Assembly (NCBI GenBank): GCA_016874895.1
Contig: VGSX01000074.1
Location: 1 to 13,315, forward strand
Direction of reading: 5' to 3'
DNA from: Deltaproteobacteria bacterium
GTDB taxonomy: Bacteria > Desulfobacterota > Desulfobaccia > Desulfobaccales > Desulfobaccaceae
DNA: 13,315 bases
The notes beneath the pieces were generated by a model that saw nothing but the letters and a program-made list of their open reading frames with translations, did not search any database and was not told the origin of the DNA. This document shows positions 1 through 5,985 of the stretch, piece after piece. The translations under genes and the position numbers were made by a program. Numbering within the stretch: the first letter of the stretch is position 1; each line of letters begins with the position of its first letter.

Positions 1-27
1 GAAATGATTGCATGATTTTACATTTCC

Positions 28-48
28 AGGATGCCCGTCGGCATTCCT
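28..48. repeat. Small imperfect hairpin upstream of the first gene
   Basis: TGCC (32-35) pairs with GGCA (40-43) around the loop CGTC. The stem continues outward with AGGA against TCCT, with one bulged T. An 8-bp palindrome GAATATTC follows at 51-58. The hairpin has no T-run, so it is not a classical terminator. It may belong to the 5' leader of the downstream operon or be a small extragenic palindrome. Only 68 bases precede the gene in this window, so promoter elements cannot be judged. Confidence 0.3.
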
Positions 49-74
49 GAGAATATTCAGCAAGGAGGATGTGT

Positions 75-779
75 ATGAAAAAGGTTTTATTTCTTGGGGT
101 CATTCTTACCCTTCTAACAGTTTCTCCCCTGTTCGCCCATGACACCTGGGTGGCCCAGGAGGGCGACGCCTTGGCGGTAATGTGGGGCCATGATGGCAAA
201 AGCGACCCCTATAAGCCGACTTTTGTTAAAAATGTTAAGGCTTTTGATGCTGCCGGCCAAGACGTCGGGGTAACCATAAAACCCGAGGAAACCAGGGCAG
301 TCCTGGCACCGGCCAAGGCCACCGCCCTAGTTGCCCTCCTGTTCGAAACGGGCGCCTGGGTTAAAACCCCGGAAGGCTATAAGAACGTCTCGAAGCGAGA
401 GGCCAAGGACGTCCTCGAATCGTGGAAAGGCTCCGCCCATAATAAAAACATCTGGCAGTGGCACGATAACTTTGCCAAACCTCTGGGCTACAAATTCGAA
501 ATTGTTCCCTTGAAAAACCCCCTGACTCTCAAGGTGGGCGAGAGCCTGCCGGTCCAGGTTATCTATGATGGCAAACCCAAGGAGGGGTTAGAGGTCAAGG
601 CAGGTGGCGGGCATGCAGACCAGAAGGGCGTCATGACGGACAAGGACGGCAAGGCCAATGTCACCATTAACCAGGGTGGCATGCAAGTCATTAAAACGTC
701 TTTAAGAACTCCTTTACAGAACGACCCGGACGCCGATTTGCTACGGGAGTCGACCAATATCGTCTTCCAGATCAAATAA
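75..779 (+). CDS. DUF4198 / NikK-like periplasmic metal-uptake protein
   Basis: This is a 234-residue exported protein. Residues 1-21 form a signal peptide (MKK, a hydrophobic stretch, then PLFA), and the predicted mature protein begins with HDTW. That His-Trp start is typical of DUF4198 proteins, many of which are annotated as nickel-uptake components (NikK). Other candidate metal ligands are the HDGK segment, SAHNKNIWQWHDN and GGGHAD. The C-terminal half (about residues 150-234) looks like a beta-sandwich carrier domain, and no C-terminal membrane anchor is visible. I chose the ATG at 75 because AAGGAGG (62-68) sits 6 bases before it; the in-frame ATG at 69 falls at the end of that ribosome site. 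It leads a same-strand cluster with ExbB, ExbD and a NikL-like protein, which points to envelope metal capture. The substrate (nickel, cobalt or other) is inferred. The family call is firm and the role is moderate. Confidence 0.82.
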   Translation: MKKVLFLGVILTLLTVSPLFAHDTWVAQEGDALAVMWGHDGKSDPYKPTFVKNVKAFDAAGQDVGVTIKPEETRAVLAPAKATALVALLFETGAWVKTPEGYKNVSKREAKDVLESWKGSAHNKNIWQWHDNFAKPLGYKFEIVPLKNPLTLKVGESLPVQVIYDGKPKEGLEVKAGGGHADQKGVMTDKDGKANVTINQGGMQVIKTSLRTPLQNDPDADLLRESTNIVFQIK

Positions 780-843
780 CAAGGGAAAAAGATGCGGGCT
801 GGGGGTGACCGTTGGGGTTGCCTCCTGGCCTTGAGGTATAACC

Positions 844-1383
844 ATGCTGGAATATTTCCTCAAGGGCGGGCCGGTCATGTGGCCCATCCTGTTGTGTTCC
901 GTGGTGGCCCTGGCCATCACGGTGAATAAGTCCTGGCAGTATTTCCGGGTCCGCCGGGATCTGGGTCGCCCCCTAAAGACCATTCAGGAAAAGGGGAGCA
1001 GGTATTTGGAGCCGGTTTTCCTGGCGGTGCGCCAGGGTCTGGACGACCGGCAGATTTCCCTCATGGGTTCCCGGGAACTCAAGGGCCTGGAGACCGGTTT
1101 GGGGTCATTGAACCTCATCGCGGTCATCGCCCCGCTCCTGGGGCTCACCGGCACGGTCACCGGCATGATCAAAGCCTTTCAGGTCATCGCCACCATGGGG
1201 ACCAACGTGGATCCCACCTTACTGGCCGCCGGCATCTGGGAGGCCCTGATAACCACGGCTGCCGGCCTGTTCGTGGGCATCCCGGCCCATGTGGCGGCCC
1301 ACTACCTGGACCGCAGCCTGGATGAGGTGTCGTTGCGGATGAAAGAGATTATCCTGGAGATGCGGGAGGGCAATCATGCTTGA
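844..1383 (+). CDS. exbB: MotA/TolQ/ExbB proton-channel family protein
   Basis: This 179-residue inner-membrane protein is one half of a proton-driven motor that normally energises TonB- or TolA-type outer-membrane transport. Three membrane segments are visible at about 12-30, 88-112 and 125-152. The signature LLGLTGTVTGMIKAF lies at 98-112. The third helix carries EALITTAAGLF, with Glu133 and Thr138 at the positions expected to line the proton path, and Thr104 is the likely partner in helix 2. It is shorter than classic ExbB/TolQ (about 230-245 residues) because the cytoplasmic loop is reduced. GAGGT about 8 bases upstream supports the ATG at 844. It overlaps ExbD by 8 bases, so the pair is probably translationally coupled. 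The channel family is certain; whether it serves Ton, Tol or a dedicated metal system is inferred from its neighbours. Confidence 0.9.
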   Translation: MLEYFLKGGPVMWPILLCSVVALAITVNKSWQYFRVRRDLGRPLKTIQEKGSRYLEPVFLAVRQGLDDRQISLMGSRELKGLETGLGSLNLIAVIAPLLGLTGTVTGMIKAFQVIATMGTNVDPTLLAAGIWEALITTAAGLFVGIPAHVAAHYLDRSLDEVSLRMKEIILEMREGNHA

Positions 1384-1795
1384 GTTTGCCCGGCGGCGGA
1401 AGAATCATCAGCACATCAACCTCACCCCCCTGGTGGACGTGGTTTTTCTTTTGCTGCTGTTTTTTATGCTGACGGCCCATTTTGTCAAGGCTCCGGCCAT
1501 CAGGATCGCCCTGCCCGATTCCAAGACCGCGGAACCCGAGGTGAAAGAGGAGGTGCTCATCACCGTTGCCAAGGACGGCAGCCTCTTTCTTGATCAGGAC
1601 CCCGTTATGCTCACCGGGTTGCAGTATTCCCTCCAGGTAAAGCTGGAAAAACTCAAGAAGCCGACGGTGCGCATCAAGGCCGACCGGGAGGCCAGGCTGG
1701 GCCTGATCGTTAACGTGGTGGACGAGGTCCGCCTGGCCGGCGCCGGGGCTTTCAGCATTGAAACGGAACGGACTCGAGATCAGGAGGCCTTATGA
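1376..1795 (+). CDS. exbD: ExbD/TolR family biopolymer transport protein
   Basis: This 139-residue partner of the preceding ExbB has a basic cytoplasmic N-terminus (RRRKNHQH). A single membrane helix at about 19-37 follows the family motif INLTPLVDVVFLLLLFF. Asp21 corresponds to the essential protonatable aspartate of ExbD/TolR. The periplasmic domain (about 45-130) contains the usual VTIKADREA-like strand, here RIKADREARLGLIVNVVDEVRLAGA. Length is normal for the family. The start codon lies inside the last codons of exbB, and its stop overlaps the next start in an ATGA arrangement, so three genes are packed without gaps. No tonB or tolA is visible next to it, so the protein it drives is either outside the window or replaced by the flanking exported proteins. 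Confidence 0.92.
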   Translation: MLEFARRRKNHQHINLTPLVDVVFLLLLFFMLTAHFVKAPAIRIALPDSKTAEPEVKEEVLITVAKDGSLFLDQDPVMLTGLQYSLQVKLEKLKKPTVRIKADREARLGLIVNVVDEVRLAGAGAFSIETERTRDQEAL

Positions 1796-2262
1796 CGAGA
1801 AGGTTCGGCTGTCTGCCGGGATTGCTGGGAATGTGGCTTATATTGGCGCTTACCGGCCCCCTCTATGGGCACGGCGTTTTGGGAGAAGCCAGCCCCGGGG
1901 GCATGGCCGTGACTTTCCGGTTCAGCTCCGGGGAGGCCATGAGTTTCGCCAAAGTCACCGTCACCTCGCCTAAGGAGGGCAAAACCTATCAGGTGGGCCA
2001 CACCGATCCCCACGGACGGTTCTGCTTTTACCCCGATGCCCCGGGGGACTGGCAGGTGACCGCCGACGATAACATGGGGCATCGCCACACCGTAACGGTG
2101 CCGCTGAGCCTGGAGCAACTCCAGGATTTTCAGGTAAAAACTACCGCCCCGGCCTCCGTTCCCCTGCTGGAGCGGGCCCTGGTGGGCCTCAGCCTCATCT
2201 TTGGGATGGCGGGGCTGCTCTTCTACTGGCGGGCCAGGAAGATCAGACAATCCGGGAGCTAA
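1792..2262 (+). CDS. NikL-like membrane-anchored periplasmic protein
   Basis: This 156-residue protein has an N-terminal signal or anchor helix (about 8-26, ending PLYG). The predicted mature end begins HGVLGEAS. A transthyretin/carboxypeptidase-regulatory-like beta domain spans about 30-115, and a C-terminal membrane helix spans about 129-146 before a basic tail. Recognisable family stretches are FRFSSGEAMSFAKVTV, GHTDPHGRFCFYPDAPGDW and DDNMGHRHTV. Together these match the NikL-type component of ECF nickel/cobalt transporters, in which NikK and NikL accompany NikM, NikQ and NikO. Here the partners beside it are ExbB and ExbD. The ATG overlaps the exbD stop (ATGA). A start with an exposed His after cleavage is shared with the DUF4198 protein that opens the operon. 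The NikL assignment rests on remembered family pattern. A generic carboxypeptidase-like domain protein is the alternative. Confidence 0.65.
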   Translation: MTRRFGCLPGLLGMWLILALTGPLYGHGVLGEASPGGMAVTFRFSSGEAMSFAKVTVTSPKEGKTYQVGHTDPHGRFCFYPDAPGDWQVTADDNMGHRHTVTVPLSLEQLQDFQVKTTAPASVPLLERALVGLSLIFGMAGLLFYWRARKIRQSGS

Positions 2263-2352
2263 GAAAAATCTCACTCACCTTCAAATTAACGCTCATAGCA
2301 GTTCCTCATGGGCCGGGGTGCCCACCCGTAAAGCATGCAAAGGTTGTTAGAA

Positions 2353-2378
2353 GGCGGGATGCGCTGCGCTTTCCCGCC
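2353..2378. repeat. REP-like GC-rich palindrome
   Basis: GGCGGGA (2353-2359) and TCCCGCC (2372-2378) form a perfect 7-bp stem around a TGCGCTGCGC-containing loop. This arrangement resembles a common extragenic palindrome family of proteobacterial genomes, whose reverse reading begins TAGGGCGGGA. It follows the NikL-like gene by about 90 bases and has no T-run. Confidence 0.5.
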
Positions 2379-2460
2379 CTACATGGTGAACTTTTCAGAA
2401 AAGAGACATGCGGGCCTAGCGCCCCTGAACTGGCCGGGCTGCTAAGAGCAATATTTTAAA

Positions 2461-2631
2461 GTGCAGGAACTGCGCGCCTCCTTAAGGTTGGATCAAACCG
2501 GTTTAGGCGACCATCCGTTACAGCGCTTTTACGGTTTGCTGGTTTTGGGGCGGGATGGCGCCGATCCCTTGACAGGCTGCAAAGATTGTGCTAAATATCA
2601 CTTAGATAGCCCTGAGGCAGAAGCCTCTTAA
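2461..2631 (+). CDS. Doubtful short ORF with a CxxC pair, possibly a gene remnant
   Basis: An open frame of 56 codons runs from a GTG to a TAA. The frame is open back to a TAA at about 2443-2445. The translation reads like a soluble protein tail: LQRFYGLLVLGRDGADPLTG, then CKDCAKYHL. I do not recognise a family. There is no convincing ribosome site before the GTG, third-base composition is mixed, and it is below usual size limits. It is followed 32 bases later by a strong intrinsic terminator, as a real gene end would be. It could be a small protein, the 3' remnant of a decayed gene, or chance. Confidence 0.28.
   Translation: MQELRASLRLDQTGLGDHPLQRFYGLLVLGRDGADPLTGCKDCAKYHLDSPEAEAS
2569..2597 (+). 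promoter_or_regulatory. Possible sigma-70 promoter with extended -10
   Basis: TTGACA (2569-2574) is followed after 17 bases by TAAATA (2592-2597), with TG one base before it (extended -10). The -35 is perfect and the -10 is weak. It lies inside the doubtful ORF, and a terminator follows about 70 bases downstream. If active it would make a short terminated RNA or an attenuated leader for DUF3842-CooT. Confidence 0.35.
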
Positions 2632-2663
2632 CAACGGGCCACGTCTCACCCATAAAACCACAG

Positions 2664-2710
2664 CCACGAAGGCCTTTCTTGAAAGAGAGCTCCGGCGTGG
2701 TTTTTTTTTT
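2664..2710 (+). terminator. Intrinsic terminator upstream of DUF3842-CooT
   Basis: CCACG (2664-2668) pairs with CGTGG (2696-2700). An upper stem CTTTCT (2674-2679) pairs with AGAGAG (2684-2689) over a TGAA loop, and ten T's follow directly (2701-2710). It could end the preceding transcript or act as an attenuator 47 bases before DUF3842. A second CCACG at 2639-2643 could compete for the same CGTGG arm, and a GAGGC/GCCTC hairpin lies at 2613-2626. These would be the ingredients of a switchable leader. Confidence 0.65.
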
Positions 2711-2757
2711 GCAATAATGACCATAATCACAAACCCTGTTCAAGACGTTGAGATAAT

Positions 2758-3192
2758 GTGAAGACGAAGAAGGCGCGCATTTGTGTCATTGACGGGCTGG
2801 GCGGCGGCATTGGCGCCGTTATTATCAGACGTCTCAAAGAAGTTTACCAGGAGGAACACGAAGTCATCGCCCTGGGAATCAATGTCCTGGCCACGGCTCA
2901 GATGCTCAAGGCCAAGGCCAACTTGGGAGCCAGCGGCGAAAACGCCATCGTGGTGACCGCACCCGAGGTGGATGTGATTATGGGGACTATCTCCATCGTC
3001 CTGGCCCATGCCATGCTGGGGGAAGTTACGCCTCGGATTGCCGAAGCCATTGCCGCCTCCCCGGCTTACAAAATTCTCCTGCCTCTGACCCAGGAACGGC
3101 TGGAAATTGTGGGCTTAACCAGGGAACCCCTGCCCCATCTGGTGGAAATGGCGGTTACATCCAAATTACCGGAGGTCCTGAAATATGTGTGA
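2758..3192 (+). CDS. DUF3842 family protein
   Basis: This 144-residue protein belongs to an uncharacterised family often found beside CooT in anaerobes. An N-terminal Rossmann-like glycine-rich loop, CVIDGLGGGIGAVI (about 9-22), follows a first beta strand. Further family stretches are VIALGINVLATAQMLKAKAN, GASGENAIVV, MLGEVTPRIAEAI and YKILLPL. The start is a GTG at 2758, because the ATG two bases earlier in another frame meets a stop at once. Ribosome-site support is weak (GTTGAGAT). Its 3' end overlaps CooT by 8 bases, so the two are co-translated. A cytoplasmic nucleotide- or metal-related role is plausible, but no activity is established that I can name. Confidence 0.85.
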   Translation: MKTKKARICVIDGLGGGIGAVIIRRLKEVYQEEHEVIALGINVLATAQMLKAKANLGASGENAIVVTAPEVDVIMGTISIVLAHAMLGEVTPRIAEAIAASPAYKILLPLTQERLEIVGLTREPLPHLVEMAVTSKLPEVLKYV

Positions 3193-3373
3193 AGCTACGG
3201 CCTACATCCTCAAAGACGGCCAGGAAGAGCTACTCCTGCCGGACGTGGACATCATCGAACCCGAGGGCGAGGCGCTCCGCCTGGTCAGCATCTTCGGGGA
3301 GCAGAAAGTGGTGCGGGCCAGTATTTACCGGCTCAATTTAGTCAATCACAAGATTATCCTGGTGGAGAAATAA
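3185..3373 (+). CDS. cooT: CooT family nickel-binding protein
   Basis: This 62-residue small protein starts MCEATAYIL. Cys2, directly after the initiator Met, is the conserved nickel ligand of the CooT family. CooT was first described as an accessory protein for nickel delivery to CO dehydrogenase. The rest (LLLPDVDIIEPEGEALRLVSIFG, then the VVRASIYRLNLVNHKIILVE strands) matches the small beta-fold of the family, and length is normal. It follows DUF3842 with an 8-base overlap. Its last 36 bases overlap the 3' end of the convergent zinc-ribbon gene. With the NikK/NikL-like genes upstream, it supports a nickel theme for this end of the window. No CO dehydrogenase gene is present here. Confidence 0.88.
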   Translation: MCEATAYILKDGQEELLLPDVDIIEPEGEALRLVSIFGEQKVVRASIYRLNLVNHKIILVEK

Positions 3374-3583
3374 GGCAGCATCTTTAATCCCCGCGGTTGC
3401 TTCCGGCCCCAAAGAGAAATACGGCGAAAAGAGGTCGAAATCCAGCCGCAGCATCATATGGCCGCAATGAACACAGGTGGCCAGGTGGTCATCCAGTCCG
3501 CCCAGCCGATCCTCCCGGACCTGACAGTGGACACACTGGTAGAGATAAAGGGGCATTTTTTTCCGTTTCTCATTAAAGTTCAT
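3338..3583 (-). CDS. Small zinc-ribbon protein, FmdB-like
   Basis: This is an 81-residue protein with two knuckles, CVHC (17-20) and CVHC (37-40), separated by 16 residues. The first knuckle follows the beta hairpin PLYLYQC, as in FmdB/rubredoxin-like zinc ribbons. The C-terminal 35 residues are not recognisable. AAGGA 5 bases upstream favours the ATG at 3583, and the in-frame ATG ten codons in is the alternative start. It is the last gene of a minus-strand run (DUF2325, Cys-tail protein, this), starting 25 bases after its upstream neighbour. Its 3' end overlaps cooT on the other strand by 36 bases. A metal- or nucleic-acid-binding accessory role is inferred. Confidence 0.65.
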   Translation of the reverse strand: MNFNEKRKKMPLYLYQCVHCQVREDRLGGLDDHLATCVHCGHMMLRLDFDLFSPYFSLGPEATAGIKDAALFLHQDNLVID

Positions 3584-3608
3584 TGAGTCCTTACCCGGTA
3601 CTCTCAGG

Positions 3609-3974
3609 CTACGCCGGGATTCTTTTGACGTTTTTTTTATCCCCTTGGGACTGACACGGGCAATTCTGGCAATCGCCCTGGCACCGGCAGGTTTTCGGGG
3701 GCGGAGGCTGCAGGGTCCATCTCTCGGTTTCGAGGCCCAGGATGAGCCGTTTGGCGGCCACGAGTTGGCGAAGGCCCTCCTCCAGGCGAGGCAACAGGCC
3801 TTCCGGGACTTCCCCGGCCTCCTGTAAATCCACCACTACCACCGGAAAGGCCTGCAACCCGGCCTGGGCCGCCCCCAAAATGTGCTGCACGCCCTGGGTT
3901 GTCAGGGTTCCCAGGGGAACCAGCCGCAGATGCCGGTCCGACACCTGGATAAAAAGTCTGAACTCAGGTGGCAT
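3609..3974 (-). CDS. Unrecognised protein with Cys-rich C-terminal tail
   Basis: I do not recognise a family for this 121-residue protein. The body (1-85) alternates strands and helices (FRLFIQVSDRHLRLVPLGTL, then FPVVVVDLQ). It is linked by PPPP to a compact cysteine cluster with Cys96, 98, 102, 105 and 107 (CRCQGDCQNCPC) and a basic end. The spacing suggests binding of a metal or a metal cluster. A perfect AAGGAGG 6 bases before the ATG shows the start is well set. It lies between DUF2325 and the zinc-ribbon gene on the same strand, so three Cys-containing proteins are probably co-transcribed. Confidence 0.6.
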   Translation of the reverse strand: MPPEFRLFIQVSDRHLRLVPLGTLTTQGVQHILGAAQAGLQAFPVVVVDLQEAGEVPEGLLPRLEEGLRQLVAAKRLILGLETERWTLQPPPPKTCRCQGDCQNCPCQSQGDKKNVKRIPA

Positions 3975-4019
3975 ACTTCCTCCTTATCGGGCTAAAAGTG
4001 ATTTTTGCCATCGTCCCCG

Positions 4020-4039
4020 GAGCCGGCGGCCGCCGACTC
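4020..4039 (-). other. GC-rich hairpin between DUF2325 and the Cys-tail gene
   Basis: GAGTCGGC and GCCGGCTC (minus-strand reading) form an 8-bp stem with one wobble around GGCC. No T-run follows. It sits in the 79-base gap between two genes of the same run and could be an RNA processing or stability element. Confidence 0.4.
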
Positions 4040-4053
4040 ATTCTTCCTGCAAT

Positions 4054-5265
4054 TTATTGAAGCAGATCTTTTTCTTGGGCCAAACTCTCTTTCTGGGCCA
4101 GTTCCACCAGGGTCTCCTTGAGTCCTCCCAGTCCGGCCTTGGGGAGCATGACGCAGGGTTTCTTTAACCGTTTGCACAGCTTTTTGACGCAGAGGCAGGC
4201 TTCGTGGCTGTTGACCCCCACCGGGCAGATAACCGCGTGGGCCTTTTTGACCATGCCGGCCAGACGGGAGTGTCCCTGCCGGAAATCCCCGTCATGGCGG
4301 TTAAAAATAGCGCCGAAATCCCCTTCCACCAGGCCCCGGTAATACGGCACCAGTTTTTCGAGACCGCCCACCAGGAGGATATGTTTATTGCATAAACCGT
4401 TACATTTTTCCCCCGGACCCAGGGGGCAGCCTCCGGCCAGGGCCGCAGCACAGACTTCCGGGAGCGCCTGGGTGGCCGGCAGGGAAGTGGCAGGGCGCTT
4501 CTGCCTTTCCTTCTGTCTGAGATTCTCCAGGCGTCTCTCGAAATTTGCCCTGTGGAGGCGCTCCTGGGATAACTGGCCCCGCAAAATCTTGTTTTCCCTT
4601 TGCAGCTCCTTATTTTCCCTTTCCAGCAGGGCCAGGTCATGGCGGTTCTCCTGAGCCTGCAGTGCCTGGGTGGTCTGGGCCAATTGCCGCTGCAGTTGCC
4701 GAACTCCGCCCTCTTTTTGGGCCAGCCGGCGGCGCAGTTCTTCCTGGGCGCTTCGCAGCCGTTCCAGATTTAGCCGGGCTTTTTGCAGGCGTTGGGCCAG
4801 TTGGTCGTTTTCTTTGCGTAAACTATCGAAGGATTTGAGTTCCGTCCGCACTTCAGCCGCCTGGAGATGGGACATCATATGGACTTCCCCAAAAACCTGC
4901 TCAATAATGTGGTTTGAGACATCCAGCCGGGTGAGAATGGCCCAGAAGGCTCCGGCCACCTGACCTTCCTGCACCGCCTTTTCCCAGGCCGGGAGGACCG
5001 CCTCGCCCTCGAATTCATCCAGCCGCCGCATGATGGGACGATATTTTTCGGTGAGAAATTTCTGCACCTGTTTTGCCACGAAGGGCGATTTTTTGCAGGT
5101 CCTGATCAACCAGGTATGCAGGTTATAGGGGGAGGGGTCGCCTTCATAGTGAAACCGCCGGGCCATCTTCTGCAGCTCTTTCAGGGTCAGGCAGGTGCCG
5201 ATCACCGGACAGAGAAAATCCTCCAGGGTGGCCAAAGGGCGCCGGATTCTTTTGAAAATCGTCAT
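4054..5265 (-). CDS. DUF2325 domain protein with long coiled coil
   Basis: This 403-residue cytoplasmic protein has an alpha-helical N-terminal region (1-140) with Cys19 and Cys25. A long charged coiled coil (about 140-255, heptad-like RLQKARLNLERL and ENKELQRENKIL) follows, then a linker. The C-terminal DUF2325 domain spans about 294-395. Its hallmarks are HILLVGGLEK (295-304), RHDGDF (323-328), NSHEAC (352-357) and KKPCVMLPKAG (368-378). A cysteine set at 272, 280, 288 and 292 precedes the domain. The fold is Rossmann-like and the biochemical role is unknown. AAGGA about 7 bases upstream supports the ATG at 5265. A MITE-like repeat starts only 18 bases upstream of the gene, so its native promoter has probably been displaced or replaced. 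It heads the run with the Cys-tail and zinc-ribbon proteins. Confidence 0.8.
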   Translation of the reverse strand: MTIFKRIRRPLATLEDFLCPVIGTCLTLKELQKMARRFHYEGDPSPYNLHTWLIRTCKKSPFVAKQVQKFLTEKYRPIMRRLDEFEGEAVLPAWEKAVQEGQVAGAFWAILTRLDVSNHIIEQVFGEVHMMSHLQAAEVRTELKSFDSLRKENDQLAQRLQKARLNLERLRSAQEELRRRLAQKEGGVRQLQRQLAQTTQALQAQENRHDLALLERENKELQRENKILRGQLSQERLHRANFERRLENLRQKERQKRPATSLPATQALPEVCAAALAGGCPLGPGEKCNGLCNKHILLVGGLEKLVPYYRGLVEGDFGAIFNRHDGDFRQGHSRLAGMVKKAHAVICPVGVNSHEACLCVKKLCKRLKKPCVMLPKAGLGGLKETLVELAQKESLAQEKDLLQ

Positions 5266-5283
5266 GGGTCGATCCTTATTTTT

Positions 5284-5431
5284 GTAAGCGTTCAGCGGTC
5301 AGCTTACAGCCGTCAGCTAAGCTTTAAATTCAACTAGTTATTCTAAGGTGGCGGATCACTGGTTTTTCGCTTAGTTTCCACCTAACCCATTGTTTTTGCT
5401 GAAAGCTGATTGCTGATAGCTGAACGCCTAC
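5284..5431. mobile_element. MITE-like repeat, copy 1, with 8-bp flanking duplication
   Basis: This is a 148-bp non-coding element about 93% identical to 10177-10323. Its ends are imperfect inverted repeats rich in TCAGC: GTAAGCGTTCAGCGGTCAGC at the left, and GTAGGCGTTCAGC plus further TCAGC units when the right end is reverse-complemented. TTATTTTT occurs at both 5276-5283 and 5432-5439, directly touching the element, as an insertion duplication would. No credible ORF lies inside. It is placed between the small helical gene and DUF2325. Confidence 0.75.
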
Positions 5432-5491
5432 TTATTTTTTAATCCGGGACTGACGATCATTTCGCACCCCATCGCCAGCCCCGGAAAACCA

Positions 5492-5704
5492 CTATTCCTT
5501 GGATTCCGCTTCCATACGGATATGACCCACATGATTCAAGACATCATGGAGATGCTGGTCTAAATCCTGCAGATGGTCTTTGAGGTCCCTGACATTCAGG
5601 GTCTGTGCCAGACCGGTAAGGTCTTTTTCAATGTGCGCCACGTCTTCATGCAGGTGCCGGACATCGGCCTCCAGATGCATCAGGTCATCGATGAATTTTC
5701 CCAT
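5492..5704 (-). CDS. Small helical (coiled-coil) protein
   Basis: This 70-residue, highly charged, His-rich protein appears to be almost entirely alpha-helical. Heptad spacing of hydrophobics is visible through FIDDLMHLEADVRHLHEDVAH and DLDQHLHDVLNHVGHI. There is no signal peptide and no cysteine. I do not recognise a family. AGGAGG 8 bases before the ATG makes the start convincing. It lies downstream of the FeoB-associated membrane protein on the same strand, separated by 281 bases that include a hairpin, so co-expression with the iron genes is possible but unproven. Confidence 0.55.
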   Translation of the reverse strand: MGKFIDDLMHLEADVRHLHEDVAHIEKDLTGLAQTLNVRDLKDHLQDLDQHLHDVLNHVGHIRMEAESKE

Positions 5705-5985
5705 ATGATGTTCCTCCTGAAGTTAGATAGGGTAATAAACTGCGTATCTTGCCATAACCAGGGGATTGATTCCCCTGGGGCAGGAGATGGCCTTACATCC
5801 GGTTATCCAGACCGATGTGGGGCCAGCGGATCAGTGCCTCATGGAGGCGGAACGCCATCATCTCCAACCGTCCAGGCAAGGAGCACCCGCCTGAACCGTA
5901 TCCCCAAACATCATCTCATTCACATGGCATCCGATACCTATCCTCCTTTAAGTGTTTCCTTAACCCACCCACAGACAATCCAAGG
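5705..5985. other. Intergenic stretch with one strong hairpin
   Basis: CCAGGGGA (5758-5765) and TCCCCTGG (5771-5778) form a perfect 8-bp stem with a 5-base loop. On the minus strand it is not followed by a T-run, so it is more likely a processing or stability hairpin than a terminator. The rest shows only very short minus-strand frames, for example 22 codons starting MMAFRLHEAL, without ribosome sites. I see no gene. Confidence 0.45.

Noticed and set aside
2569..2710. Known riboswitch or 6S-type RNA before DUF3842
   Set aside because: Hairpins and a terminator are present, but I could not match any known riboswitch consensus (for example NiCo or cobalamin). It is kept only as an unidentified leader or terminator.
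3742..4640. Several long open frames on the plus strand and in a second minus frame
   Set aside because: They are shadows of the DUF2325 and Cys-tail genes, which have family motifs and ribosome sites; the shadows have none.
5780..5900. Minus-strand 22- to 40-codon frame (MMAFRLHEAL...)
   Set aside because: It has no ribosome site and no usable start beyond an internal ATG pair, and its composition does not differ from chance frames in this DNA.
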